From the NCBI GenBank assembly GCA_963732655.1, contig CAVTAI010000001.1, positions 806,001 through 870,000 of the forward strand: a DNA stretch of 64,000 nucleotides, in the 5' to 3' direction. This stretch comes from CAVTWS01 sp963732655. Its GTDB lineage: Bacteria > Actinomycetota > Acidimicrobiia > Acidimicrobiales > SHLQ01. Below the pieces are notes generated by a model. That model was not told the origin of the DNA and made no database searches. It saw nothing but the letters and a program-made list of their open reading frames with translations. The translations under genes and the position numbers were made by a program. Of this stretch, positions 27,296 to 35,902 are shown piece after piece; position 1 is the stretch's first letter, and each line of letters starts with the position of its first letter.

Positions 27296-27387
27296 GCCGG
27301 AACGCTAGTCGGCTCGAGACCACACACGGTGGCATCTCGACCCGGGTCGAACGTCACACCTCAACCGGCCACCTGACGACAGAATTG

Positions 27388-27420
27388 CCGAACCCCGCCG
27401 GGGGGATCGGCGGGGTTCGG
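27388..27420. terminator. 13-bp perfect-stem hairpin
   Basis: CCGAACCCCGCCG (27388-27400) pairs with CGGCGGGGTTCGG (27408-27420) around a 7-nt loop. It lies in the 415-bp gap between the PBP gene and the ECF sigma gene, with no U-tract on either side. It may be a terminator or leader structure. Confidence 0.45.
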
Positions 27421-27458
27421 TCTCGACTGCTCGTCCCGGGGGGAGGGCCTTGCAGCCA

Positions 27459-27489
27459 GAGTCCGGGGGCACGTGCCCTCACCGGACTC
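27459..27489. terminator. Second strong hairpin in sigma-factor leader region
   Basis: GAGTCCGG (27459-27466) and CCGGACTC (27482-27489) flank a palindromic GGGCACGTGCCC-type centre. Immediately after it, GTACT...AGTAC (about 27494-27512) forms another small hairpin. No ORF fits here; the rest of 27300-27690 shows nothing else recognisable. Confidence 0.4.
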
Positions 27490-27709
27490 GGGGTACTGCT
27501 AACTGTAGTACGCACAGCGCCGCTTGTGAAGGTCCCCTCACGGTGACGTGCGGCACGAACTCTCGCCGCCCACCGCACCGGGTCGCGTGCCGTCGTGCGG
27601 CTCCCGTGATCCAAACTGGCGGCCGATGGAACCGATCGGGACCCCGGGGCGTCTGCACGACATGGAGGTGGTGGCCATCGACCTGCAGACCCTCGGGCGA
27701 GCGACGACC

Positions 27710-28190
27710 ATGTCGAGCTCGTCCGACTTCGGGACCTTCTTCGCGCGCCACCACGACGCCGTGCACCGCCGCGCTCGGGCTGACGCTCGGCGACACCGAC
27801 CTGGCACGAGATGCGGCCGCCGAGGCCATGGCCCGAGCGTTCGAACGGTGGGACCGGGTGTCGTCGTACGAGAACCCGGCGGGATGGGTGTACCGGGTCG
27901 GGCTCAACTGGGCCACCTCTCGCCTCCGCAAGGTCGGGCGCGAGGTCTTCTCCCTCCGGGTCGAACCGGTCGCGGCGGAGGCACCGATGGTCGATCCGGC
28001 CTTGGAGCGAGCGTTGGCCACCTTGCCCGTCGCCCAACGATCGGTGGTGGTCCTGCGCTACCTCTTCGACTGGTCAGAACACCAGACCGCCGCCGCTCTC
28101 GACATCGCTCCCGGGACGGTCAAGAGCAGGTTGAGTCGAGCGTTGGCCCATCTGGCCAGGGAGCTGGAGGGCGACGATGGACCTCGATGA
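27710..28190 (+). pseudogene. ECF (SigE-like) RNA polymerase sigma factor, single-base frameshift near the start
   Basis: The N terminus MSSSSDFGTFFARHHDAVHR is in one frame; from position about 27768 the family continues in another: ALGLTLGDTDLARDAAAEAMARAFERWDRV, NPAGWVYRVGLNWATSRLRK (region 2) and ATLPVAQRSVVVLRYLFDWSEHQTAAALDIAPGTVKSRLSRAL (region 4). Deleting one base in CACCGCCGCGCT restores VHRALGLTLGDTD, the normal SigE-family sequence. A full protein of about 159 residues results. The stop overlaps the start of the membrane partner gene by 14 bp, the usual sigma/anti-sigma arrangement. It may be intact in the organism. Confidence 0.82.
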
Positions 28191-30093
28191 TCGCCTGAGA
28201 TCCAACCTCCGCAGTCGGGCGCAGCAGATCTCCAGCTCGAACGTCCGGCTCGCCCAGGTCGAGGGGCGAGGCCGTCGTCGACGGCGACGCCGCACGGCGG
28301 CTGCCGGGGTGTCCTTGTTCGCGCTGCTGGCCGGCGCCACGGTGGGTGCGGTTCGGCTGCTGGAGCCCGAAGACCATTCCGACGTGATCGCGGCAGGGAC
28401 CATCGAGTACCCGCGGGCCGATTCCGCGGGGGACATCTCCCGAGTCGCCGACGCCGACCTGCCGGCCTCCGAGGAGTCGGAGTTCGCGTACGACCTCCTG
28501 ACGAGCCGACACGAGGGACTGCTCCTCGTTCGAGTCATCGGGCCGGACGGCGCGCTCAGTTTCGGCCCGGAGATACTGAGCGGCGACCCGGGTATCGTCC
28601 CGACGAGCGGGAGCGGCGATCTCGCCGGGGCGTCCTTCGCCACGACGTCGGCGGTGGAGCGAGTCGACTTCTACACATCGGGCGACGGCACGTCGTGGCA
28701 GGAGGCGGGATCCGTTGCGCCGCCCGCGCCGGGCTTGACCAACCTCGATCGGGTCACGGTCTCGCCGGACGGGACCGTCATCGTGTCGGGAACCGCCGTC
28801 GTCGAATCTTCGGCCGCTGGTCCCTCGCCGGCCCTGATCGGTGTGGTCGCGGCGACGACCGACCTGCAGAGTTGGGCCTGGATCGACTCGTACGAGCCGG
28901 TGGCGACCGAGCCCTCCTCGTCGGCCAACGCCGTTCGGTCGGTCACGGCGCTGGTGGCCGATGCCGACGAGGTCGTCGCCGTCGTCGACGAATACTCGAT
29001 CATCGAGCCGAACGTGGTGCCCGGCGAACACCGCCGATCCATCGTCGTCTACGACGATCAGGGAACCCGGTTGTCCGAGACCGCTCTTTCGACGGACCGC
29101 GCCGACCTCGCCGTCACCCCCGCAGCCGTCGCGCTCGATGACGGGTTCGTCGTGACGGGCCGACTGCTGCCGGCCCCCGGGACCACTACGACGTCCACGG
29201 ACCCGCCCCGGGCCTCCACTGGAGCCGGGTTCGTGGTGTCGCGGGACGGCTCGACCTGGGACGAGCGCGACCTTCCCGTCGATCGCTCGACCATCATCGC
29301 CATGACCCAGGTCGATGGACGGATGCTGATATTGCTCGACCAGGCGTCCGACACGCTCGCCGCGACCGGAGATCCCTTCGAAGGGTCGTGGGACATCGTG
29401 CGGCTTCCCGTCGACTCCTCGGTGCACGTGTTCGCGAGCAACGTGGCCGCCGGCGCCGGCAACGTTGCAGTCACCCTCACCGTCGGGCCGGCGCCGGCTT
29501 CGGCACCGATCGCAATCGAACACGACGGCTACCTGGTGTCCTTCGACGAGGAGACCGACGCCATCTCGCTGACCCGCATGGCCGACGGCGTCGTCATATG
29601 GGCGGCGATCCCGGCGACCGAGGTCGAGAGCCGGGGCCTCATCCGGCAGGAATCTGGCGTGGCCGTTGCGCTGGATCCCGAAACCGGGGGTGTCGTCACC
29701 GAGCTTCCCCGGGAGTTGTTCCAGCTGTCGACCTCCGAGACCAGCACCACCCCCGGCCCGATCGTGTTGTGGTCACCGGATGGGAGCCGCTGGTCGCCGA
29801 TTGGTACTGACTCTGAGGTGGGCTTCGTCGGGTACGGCTCGTTGGCGCTGACCTCCGATCGCCTCTTCCTCCACTCGTTCCTCTCGGTCGACGCCGTGGC
29901 GATCGACGCGCCGGCGGAGGCACCGGTCACATCGCCTCCGGCGGAGGCACCGGTCACATCGCCTCCGGCGGAGGCACCGGTCACATCGCCTCCGGCGGAG
30001 GCACCGGTCACATCGCCTCTGGCCGCCTCCGTCGGCGTCTTCGCCAGCCCGGCGCGCTCCACACAGCAGCTGGCGGTCTTCGAGACCGGCTGA
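28177..30093 (+). CDS. Single-pass membrane protein, probable anti-sigma partner, with tandem-repeat tail
   Basis: 638 residues. A short cytoplasmic N terminus (MDLDDRLRSNLRSRAQQIS) is followed by an Arg-rich stretch, one membrane helix (AAAGVSLFALLAGATVGAV) and a large extracytoplasmic beta-rich region with propeller-like repeats (SGDGTSWQE, SRDGSTWDE, SPDGSRWSP). No zinc-binding anti-sigma HxxxCxxC motif is seen, so anti-sigma function rests only on position: it overlaps the ECF sigma gene by 14 bp. Near the C terminus a 9-residue unit PAEAPVTSP is repeated four times, encoded by a 27-bp DNA repeat. Confidence 0.78.
   Translation: MDLDDRLRSNLRSRAQQISSSNVRLAQVEGRGRRRRRRRTAAAGVSLFALLAGATVGAVRLLEPEDHSDVIAAGTIEYPRADSAGDISRVADADLPASEESEFAYDLLTSRHEGLLLVRVIGPDGALSFGPEILSGDPGIVPTSGSGDLAGASFATTSAVERVDFYTSGDGTSWQEAGSVAPPAPGLTNLDRVTVSPDGTVIVSGTAVVESSAAGPSPALIGVVAATTDLQSWAWIDSYEPVATEPSSSANAVRSVTALVADADEVVAVVDEYSIIEPNVVPGEHRRSIVVYDDQGTRLSETALSTDRADLAVTPAAVALDDGFVVTGRLLPAPGTTTTSTDPPRASTGAGFVVSRDGSTWDERDLPVDRSTIIAMTQVDGRMLILLDQASDTLAATGDPFEGSWDIVRLPVDSSVHVFASNVAAGAGNVAVTLTVGPAPASAPIAIEHDGYLVSFDEETDAISLTRMADGVVIWAAIPATEVESRGLIRQESGVAVALDPETGGVVTELPRELFQLSTSETSTTPGPIVLWSPDGSRWSPIGTDSEVGFVGYGSLALTSDRLFLHSFLSVDAVAIDAPAEAPVTSPPAEAPVTSPPAEAPVTSPPAEAPVTSPLAASVGVFASPARSTQQLAVFETG
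29911..30018 (+). repeat. 27-bp tandem repeat, 4 copies, within coding sequence
   Basis: Exactly four identical 27-bp units at 29911-29937, 29938-29964, 29965-29991 and 29992-30018, encoding PAEAPVTSP each time. Perfect identity suggests recent slippage expansion. Confidence 0.95.
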
Positions 30094-30137
30094 CCGGCTC
30101 TCGCCGTCGGAGCGAGCCGGGCCGGTAGCTTCAGCGG

Positions 30138-30851
30138 GTGGCTCACCTCCCGCCCCCCGAACCACATCGGCCTCGCCTCGGGGGCCGCGTGCTCCGGCTC
30201 GTCCACCCGGGAGCTCGTTCGGTGCTCGGTACCGTCGACGATCTGGCCACCGCCTGGCACGAGCGTGCGCTGGCCGCGGTCGATTCCCCCGAGCCGCTCT
30301 GGCTCGCCCTCGGCGACTCGTTGTCCCAAGGCGTCGGTACCTCCTCGATCGACCGATCGTTCGTCGGTCGGGTCGCCGATCGCCTCGCCCTGTCGGGGCG
30401 ACCTCACGGAGTGGTCAACATCGCTCGCTCCGGTGCCCGCATCCGCGATGTCATCGAGCACCAGCTCCCGCTCATCGAGCGACTCCCCCGCGCGCCCGCA
30501 CTGATCAGCGTCACCGCGGGGAGCAACGACCTGCTCCGCAGCGCTCGGTTCGACCGCGCCGTGACCGATCTCGGTCAACTGATCGGCGCTCTACCAAGAA
30601 CCACGATCGTGGCCGCCCTACCGGACGGCGGCAGCCTCATGGCTCGTCGCCTCAACACCCACATCCGTCGCCTGGCCACCGAACACGGCATGCGGGTGGC
30701 CGACGTTCCGACTCATCTGACGACGTGGCGAGGACGTGCAGCAGCCGACGGCTTCCACCCCAACGAACTCGGGTACCAGGCCTGGGTCGACGCGTTCAGC
30801 GCCGCCCTCGACCTCCCGATCGGCGACGGCGACGCGGCGCCCGAACGCTGA
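30138..30851 (+). CDS. SGNH/GDSL-family hydrolase
   Basis: 237 residues. The four SGNH blocks are visible: ALGDSLSQGVG (catalytic Ser), VNIARSGARI (Gly), SVTAGSNDLL (Asn) and DGFHPNELGY (Asp and His). This identifies a GDSL esterase/lipase-type hydrolase. There is no signal peptide, so it is probably cytoplasmic. It follows the repeat-tailed membrane protein by 45 bp on the same strand. The substrate is unknown. Confidence 0.9.
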   Translation: MAHLPPPEPHRPRLGGRVLRLVHPGARSVLGTVDDLATAWHERALAAVDSPEPLWLALGDSLSQGVGTSSIDRSFVGRVADRLALSGRPHGVVNIARSGARIRDVIEHQLPLIERLPRAPALISVTAGSNDLLRSARFDRAVTDLGQLIGALPRTTIVAALPDGGSLMARRLNTHIRRLATEHGMRVADVPTHLTTWRGRAAADGFHPNELGYQAWVDAFSAALDLPIGDGDAAPER

Positions 30852-31109
30852 GCTCGAAACGTCGAGCCGGCTCGGCTCGACGTTCATCAGCCGAGAGGCG
30901 ACGAGCAGGTAGGCGCGATACCTGGCCACCTCGGGCGCCTGGTCGTCGACGAGCACATCGAGTGCCGGCGAGCCTTGCCCGAAGGTGCGGGCCACCGAAG
31001 CGATCGTCCGGAGCTGGTCCTCCCATGGTGTCAGGCCATCGGCGGCGAGCGCCTCGCCCAGCCGACCCAGATCGATCGAGGACTCGTGACGGAGCTGGTG
31101 TGCGTTCAT
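30618..31109 (-). CDS. Small hypothetical protein, C terminus overlapping the GDSL gene
   Basis: The credible part is the N-terminal ~90 residues (MNAHQLRHESSIDLGRLGEA, LTPWEDQLRTIASVARTFGQ, EVARYRAYLLVASRLMNVEP), a helical protein of no family I recognise. The frame then runs 234 bp into the GDSL gene antisense, where its composition looks like shadow sequence. The true stop may have been lost through a base error or real frameshift around 30850. It is divergent from the LysR-type gene and could be its regulatory target. Confidence 0.5.
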   Translation of the reverse strand: MNAHQLRHESSIDLGRLGEALAADGLTPWEDQLRTIASVARTFGQGSPALDVLVDDQAPEVARYRAYLLVASRLMNVEPSRLDVSSSAFGRRVAVADREVEGGAERVDPGLVPEFVGVEAVGCCTSSPRRQMSRNVGHPHAVFGGQATDVGVEATSHEAAAVR

Positions 31110-31127
31110 GAACCCACCGTACGGTGA

Positions 31128-31195
31128 GCGATTGATTACGAAAAGCGATTATCATTCATCGGGTTGATCAGTCTAGCTAATGAACCCGACCAACG
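31128..31195. promoter_or_regulatory. AT-rich divergent promoter region of LysR-type regulator
   Basis: ATTGATTACGAAAAGCGATTATCATTCATC is strikingly AT-rich against the background and lies between the divergent hypothetical gene and the LysR-type gene. It contains candidate hexamers (TTGATT, TATCAT; TAGCTA further on). This is where LysR-type regulators normally bind. I could not define a single T-N11-A operator. Confidence 0.4.
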
Positions 31196-31210
31196 ATGCC
31201 GGAGGAGATC

Positions 31211-32170
31211 ATGAACCCGCCACTGCCCACCACGGTCAGCCTTCGCGATCTCGAGGTTCGCCACATGGCCGCGCTCCGAGCAGTCGCCGAGGAGGGGACG
31301 TTCGGCCGCGCCGCCCGCCGGCTGGGTTTCACCCAATCGGCCATAAGCCAGCAAATCTCGGCGCTGGAACGCGTCGTCGGCCAGCTCCTCTTCGAGCGGC
31401 CCGGCGGCCCCCGCCCCGTCAGCCTCACCCCCACCGGCGAGCTGCTGCTCCCTCACGCCGTCGCCGTGCTGGAGCGCATACGCGCCGCGGAGTCCGAGCT
31501 GGAGCGGTTCGTGTCCGGGTTTTCGGGACGGGTGAGGATCGGCACCTTCCAATCCGTCTCCGTCCGCATCCTGCCCGGGCTGGTCACCACCCTGCACGAC
31601 GTGCATCCCGGCATCACCGTCGCACCTCGTGAGAGCGACGATCAGGCCGAGACCCTCGAGTGGCTTCGTTCCGGCGATCTCGATCTCGCCTTCGTCGTCG
31701 AGCCGATCGACCTCGTCGGGTTCGACGTGCAGGCGCTGTGCCACGATCCCTTCGTCGCGCTGTGCCCGCTCGACTCGACCATCGCTCCGGCTCACGGTCC
31801 CGTCCCTGCCGCGTCGCTCAACGGGATCCCGCTCATCGGGCAACATCTCAACCAATGCCAGCTGATCATCGAGGGCAATCTGGAGGCGGCGGGCATCGAC
31901 ACCCAGATCGTGTTCCGCTCCGGCGACAACTCCGCGGTGGCCGCCATGGTTCGGGTCGGGATGGGTCATGCCGTGATGCCGGCACTAGCGGTCGATCTCG
32001 ACGATCCGAGCATCCTCGTCCGCGAGCTCGACCCACCCCTCCCACCCCGCACCATCTCACTCGCCTGGGCGAAGGGCCGCACCCTCACCCCGGCCGCCCG
32101 CACCGTCGTCGACCTGGCGCAGGCCTGCTGCCGCGACATCTTCGCCGCACCCACCAGCACCGCGGCCTGA
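31211..32170 (+). CDS. LysR-family transcriptional regulator
   Basis: 319 residues from the ATG at 31211 (MNPPLPTTVSLRDLEVRHMAALRAV). The N-terminal helix-turn-helix is classical LysR: EGTFGRAARRLGFTQSAISQQISALE, then RPGGPRPVSLTPTGELLLPHA. The C-terminal effector domain has the periplasmic-binding-like fold (VRIGTFQSVSVRILPGLV, DLDLAFVVEP, VRVGMGHAVMPALAV). The inducer is unknown. It is divergent from a small hypothetical gene across an AT-rich intergenic region. Its stop codon is part of the first unit of a 27-bp tandem repeat. Confidence 0.9.
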   Translation: MNPPLPTTVSLRDLEVRHMAALRAVAEEGTFGRAARRLGFTQSAISQQISALERVVGQLLFERPGGPRPVSLTPTGELLLPHAVAVLERIRAAESELERFVSGFSGRVRIGTFQSVSVRILPGLVTTLHDVHPGITVAPRESDDQAETLEWLRSGDLDLAFVVEPIDLVGFDVQALCHDPFVALCPLDSTIAPAHGPVPAASLNGIPLIGQHLNQCQLIIEGNLEAAGIDTQIVFRSGDNSAVAAMVRVGMGHAVMPALAVDLDDPSILVRELDPPLPPRTISLAWAKGRTLTPAARTVVDLAQACCRDIFAAPTSTAA

Positions 32171-32290
32171 CGGCCGCTCAGCGACACCGCGGCCTGACGG
32201 CCGCTCAGCGACACCGCCACCTGACGGCCGCTCAGCGACACCGCGGCCTGACGGCCGCTCAGCGACACCGCCACCTGACGGCCGCTCAGC
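32167..32290. repeat. 27-bp tandem repeat, 4.6 copies, between convergent stop codons
   Basis: Units start at 32167, 32194, 32221 and 32248, with a partial unit at 32275. Two variants alternate, ending GCGGC or GCCAC, giving a 54-bp higher-order period. Where a GCGGC unit meets the next copy, GCGGCC-TGAC-GGCCGC forms a perfect 6-bp hairpin. Each unit contains a copy of both the LysR-type stop (+ strand TGA) and the kinase stop (minus strand TGA). Likely a bidirectional terminator expanded by slippage. Confidence 0.9.
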
Positions 32291-34145
32291 CGGCGACCAC
32301 CGAGAAGGGATAGGAGTCCGACCGTCCGCCCGGGGTCAGCGTGATGGTCTGGTTCCGCACCGAGGCCCCATCGACGTTGACGTTGAGCTGCATGGTCTGC
32401 GGAGCGAGGTCACCATCGATGCACGACGCGAAGTAGACGATGTACACCTGGTAGTCGCCCGGGGGCGCACCGTCGGCCGGCCAGGCGATGCGTTCGATGT
32501 GCGAACCCGTCTCCACCGCGCACTGGGGCTGGTCGTCGTCGGCCAGGTTGCCGCCCGAGGGTGATTCGGGCTCCTCGAACGACGTCTCGAATCCACCCGG
32601 TTCGATCACGTGGATGTCGACGTCGAAATCCCCGGTCCACGACACGGTCGCCTCGACGTTGCCGCCCCCAGCCACGACGACCTGGCTCGTGGTCGACTCG
32701 GGCTCCGACGTCGTGGTCTCCGGCTCCGACGTGGTGGTCGACTCGGGTTCATCGGTGGAGTCATCGGTCTGCTCGTCGGTGGACTCATCGGTTGGCTCGT
32801 CGGTGGAGTCATCGGACTGTTCGTCCGTCGACTGGTCGTCCGACGCCTCGGAGTCGCCGCCACCACTGAACGCCAGGAACAATCCGCCACCGACGAGGGC
32901 GGCGACGATGAGCCCGACGACCGCCAGGACCGCTCCCTTGCGTCCCCCTCGCTCAGGCACCGGGACCGACGTGGTGACCGGGCCGGTAGGGGCGGGTGGG
33001 AGATAGCCGCTGCCGGTCAACCCCGGGGGCGTCGTGACCGATCGGGGCGGGGCGTGGCCGCTGGGCGTGGTCTGACCCGCGTAGCCCGGAGGTGTGCCCT
33101 GGCTGACGTACCCGCCCGTGGTCGGCGGCGCGTACCCACTCGGTGTCTGCTGGGATGGGTACGGGCCAGCCGGTGGTCGAGGCGGGGCCGGCGACGCGCC
33201 GGTGAGCTCAGACTCGCCCGCCGCAGCCGCGGCGCCGGGCTCGCCGGCTACGAGTCCGGCAGTCTCGCCGGTCACGATCATGTCGGTGGGGGTCACCCCG
33301 GTGGACGACTGGGCGCGCTGGAGCTCCCGCCCGAACTCGACCGCCGATTGCTGGCGGTCTGAGGCATCTTTGGCCATCGATCGCTCGATGACCCGACAGA
33401 GCGCATCGGGGATACCACGCGGACGCAGGTCGGGAACCGGGTCGACCGCAATCCGGGTGATCAACGGAACGAGCGACTCATCGGTGTCGAGGAAGAACGG
33501 CGGGCTCCCGGCCAGCATCGTGTAGAGCATCGAGCCGAGGGCATAGACATCGGTGGTCACCGATGGCCGGGCTCCGCTGAGCACCTCCGGCGCGGCGTGC
33601 GACATGGACGCCGTCACCACACCAGTGCGCGTCTCGGGGCCACCTTGCACGCGGGCGATGCCGAAGTCGGCGAGCTTCGCCTCTCCGTAGGGAGAGATCA
33701 GGACGTTCTCGGGCTTGATGTCGCGGTGGAGGACCCCAGCCCGGTGGGCGGTCTCGAGCGCGGCGGCGATCTTCACCGCGATCGTCGTCGCCTCGCGCCA
33801 CGGCAGCGGACCGGCGCTGATCAACCGGTCGGCGACCGATCCCCCACCCATCAGCTCCATCACGATGTACGGCTTGCCACCTTCGGTGAAACCCTGGTCG
33901 TACACGGTGACGATGTTGGGATGGCCCGAGAGGGTGCCCATTGCTTGAAGCTCGCGCTCGAATCGTTCCTTGGCCCGGTCGTCGAGTGCGCCGGTCGACA
34001 CGATCTTGACTGCGACCGTGCGGTGCAACGCGGGCTGGCGGGCCTCGTAGACGATGCCGAACCCGCCGCGGCCGAGCTCACTGACACCGGCGATGCCCGG
34101 TATGCCGAGCTCGATACCTGGTGTGTCGTCCCCTCCCGCAGTCAT
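32286..34145 (-). CDS. PknB-type Ser/Thr protein kinase with extracellular YfaP/DUF2135-like domain
   Basis: 619 residues from the ATG MTAGGDDTPGIELG. N-terminal kinase domain with GRGGFGIVYEA (P-loop), VAVKIV (Lys), HRDIKPENVL and DFGIARV. A Pro/Gly/Tyr-rich juxtamembrane linker follows, then one membrane helix (GAVLAVVGLIVAALVGGGLFLAF) and an acidic Ser/Thr/Asp-rich stalk with STDEPTDE-like repeats. The outer domain of about 120 residues (WTGDFDVDIHVIEPGG...YQVYIVYFASC) resembles YfaP/DUF2135 rather than PASTA repeats. It is probably a sensor kinase for an extracytoplasmic ligand. Convergent with the LysR-type gene and divergent from the FAD gene beside the FHA cluster. Confidence 0.9.
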   Translation of the reverse strand: MTAGGDDTPGIELGIPGIAGVSELGRGGFGIVYEARQPALHRTVAVKIVSTGALDDRAKERFERELQAMGTLSGHPNIVTVYDQGFTEGGKPYIVMELMGGGSVADRLISAGPLPWREATTIAVKIAAALETAHRAGVLHRDIKPENVLISPYGEAKLADFGIARVQGGPETRTGVVTASMSHAAPEVLSGARPSVTTDVYALGSMLYTMLAGSPPFFLDTDESLVPLITRIAVDPVPDLRPRGIPDALCRVIERSMAKDASDRQQSAVEFGRELQRAQSSTGVTPTDMIVTGETAGLVAGEPGAAAAAGESELTGASPAPPRPPAGPYPSQQTPSGYAPPTTGGYVSQGTPPGYAGQTTPSGHAPPRSVTTPPGLTGSGYLPPAPTGPVTTSVPVPERGGRKGAVLAVVGLIVAALVGGGLFLAFSGGGDSEASDDQSTDEQSDDSTDEPTDESTDEQTDDSTDEPESTTTSEPETTTSEPESTTSQVVVAGGGNVEATVSWTGDFDVDIHVIEPGGFETSFEEPESPSGGNLADDDQPQCAVETGSHIERIAWPADGAPPGDYQVYIVYFASCIDGDLAPQTMQLNVNVDGASVRNQTITLTPGGRSDSYPFSVVAG

Positions 34146-34307
34146 GCCGGCGATGGTACCGCGCCCTCCGGACCTGTGATGTCTCGCGGTCAGGATGAGC
34201 CGTTCGACCCGTCGCCGACATGACCACTGGTCTCGGTGTGGCTTCGCCATGTACGTTTGCCCAACCTGCCGCCATCGAGGCGGCGGGCCGGGCAGGGAGG
34301 AGTGGGT

Positions 34308-35861
34308 GTGTCCACACCAGGAGCACCGTCGGCCGGTGCGGCGGTTGCTGGCGACATCTCTGACGCGCTGCTGTCACGCAGCATCTGGACCGACCAGGAC
34401 GTGGCGAACCAGGGCATTCCGATCGTGGATGTCCCGTTCGTCACCGTGGGTGCCGGAATGGGCGCCTTCGCACTGGTGACGCTGCTGCGCATGGCGGGCG
34501 TCCCCACGTCGCAGATCAAGGCGCTCGGTCCGAACCCGTTGCCGTACACGACCTACAAGTACCTCTGCAACAACTCCCAGATCGGCGACGACACGCGGAT
34601 CCGATCCGACTCGTCGTCGGTCATGGACAGCATCTGGGGGTGGCCCGGGTACGCCGTCCGGGAGGCGTTCGATCATCGCCCTGAGGGCTTCGTCAAGCCT
34701 CTGTGGAGCGTGTTCAGCGAACCCATCGTCGCCGACTACTGGACCCCGCAGGCCGGCCAGGTGTTCCGATCCATCGATCGCGAGCGTGAACGCATCGGCT
34801 GGGCCGACATGGTCACCGCGGGCACGGTGCGCGTCGTCCGCAAGCGCGCCGGGGGTGGGTACTTCGTCTTGCACACGCCACCCGAGGGCAGCCACTCCAC
34901 TCGACGCATCGCCTACCGGGCCCGTTTCGTGCACATCGGCGTGGGGTACCCGGGCCTGCGGTTCCTGAAGGACCTGCAGGACTACCGCACCACCTACAAC
35001 GACTACCAGCGCGTGGTCAACGCCTACGAGCCCCACGAGCACGTGTACGAGGAGCTCAAACGACACCCGGGCATCGTGGTGGTGCGGGGCAGCGGCATCG
35101 TCGGATCCCGCATCCTGTCCCGGCTGATCGAGGACCGCGAGCGCCATGGTGCGCAGACCACGATCTTCCATCTCTTCCGCAACTTCGTGGCCGGCCCGAC
35201 CGGGCCGCCGCGATTCCGTCGCAAAGGCGAGCACGGTTTCGCCTACCAGGGCTTCAACTTCTGCCGTGCTGCGTGGGGCGGGACGGTCAAGGAGCAGATC
35301 GAAGGGTTGGAGGGTGAACCGCGCATCAACCTGATCCGCTCGATCGGCGGGACGAACACCCCGTGGCGCAAGGAGTGGCAGGAGCAACTCCGGCGCGGTC
35401 GTCAGGAAGGCTTCTACCGCACCCACATCGGGGAGGTCGAAGCCGTGGTCCCGGGGGACGGCGGCAAGATCATCACCCGCATCCGTTCCAAGGAGGGGTC
35501 GGTACTCGAGATCCCCGCCGACTACATCATCGACGCCACCGGACTCGAAGGCACCGTCGACGACCATCGGCTCCTTCGTGACCTGATGGAGCACAGCGGC
35601 GTGGGGAAGAACCCCAACGGTCGTCTCGACGTCGAGCCGTACTTCGAGATCCGCGGTACCCGCAACGATGGTGGCCGCATGTATGCGTCCGGCTCGATCA
35701 CCCTGGGCGGCTACTACGCCCCGGTCGATTCGTTCCTGGGCCTGCAGTACGCCGCGTTGAAGATCGCCGACGATCTCGCCGCCCAGGGCTTCGGTCGGCG
35801 CCTGACCCGCCGAGGCTCGGTCGCCCACTGGTTCAAGTGGGCGCGGAACGCCAAGCTCTGA
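34308..35861 (+). CDS. Large FAD/NAD(P)-binding oxidoreductase-like protein
   Basis: 517 residues from the GTG at 34308, with GGGAGGAG a few bases upstream. Two Rossmann-type nucleotide loops are visible: FVTVGAGMGAFALVTLLRMAG near residue 40 and VVVRGSGIVGSRIL near 260, plus IDATGLEG late in the protein, as in flavin monooxygenase and thioredoxin-reductase-like enzymes. No substrate signature is recognised. It is followed by a small membrane protein gene and the FHA protein gene on the same strand (42 and 37 bp gaps), so it may belong to a membrane-associated redox or signalling unit. Confidence 0.75.
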   Translation: MSTPGAPSAGAAVAGDISDALLSRSIWTDQDVANQGIPIVDVPFVTVGAGMGAFALVTLLRMAGVPTSQIKALGPNPLPYTTYKYLCNNSQIGDDTRIRSDSSSVMDSIWGWPGYAVREAFDHRPEGFVKPLWSVFSEPIVADYWTPQAGQVFRSIDRERERIGWADMVTAGTVRVVRKRAGGGYFVLHTPPEGSHSTRRIAYRARFVHIGVGYPGLRFLKDLQDYRTTYNDYQRVVNAYEPHEHVYEELKRHPGIVVVRGSGIVGSRILSRLIEDRERHGAQTTIFHLFRNFVAGPTGPPRFRRKGEHGFAYQGFNFCRAAWGGTVKEQIEGLEGEPRINLIRSIGGTNTPWRKEWQEQLRRGRQEGFYRTHIGEVEAVVPGDGGKIITRIRSKEGSVLEIPADYIIDATGLEGTVDDHRLLRDLMEHSGVGKNPNGRLDVEPYFEIRGTRNDGGRMYASGSITLGGYYAPVDSFLGLQYAALKIADDLAAQGFGRRLTRRGSVAHWFKWARNAKL

Positions 35862-35902
35862 CCTGTCCCTACGACACGATCCAACCTCGAACGGAATCGA
35901 GC

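Noticed and set aside
31966..32274. Minus-strand frame encoding VSLSGRQAA repeats
   Set aside because: It is a reading of the tandem repeat and the antisense of the LysR-type gene end; no RBS or homology.
32167..32290. CRISPR array in the 27-bp repeats
   Set aside because: Units are head-to-tail with no spacers and contain both stop codons of neighbouring genes, so they are tandem repeats, not CRISPR.
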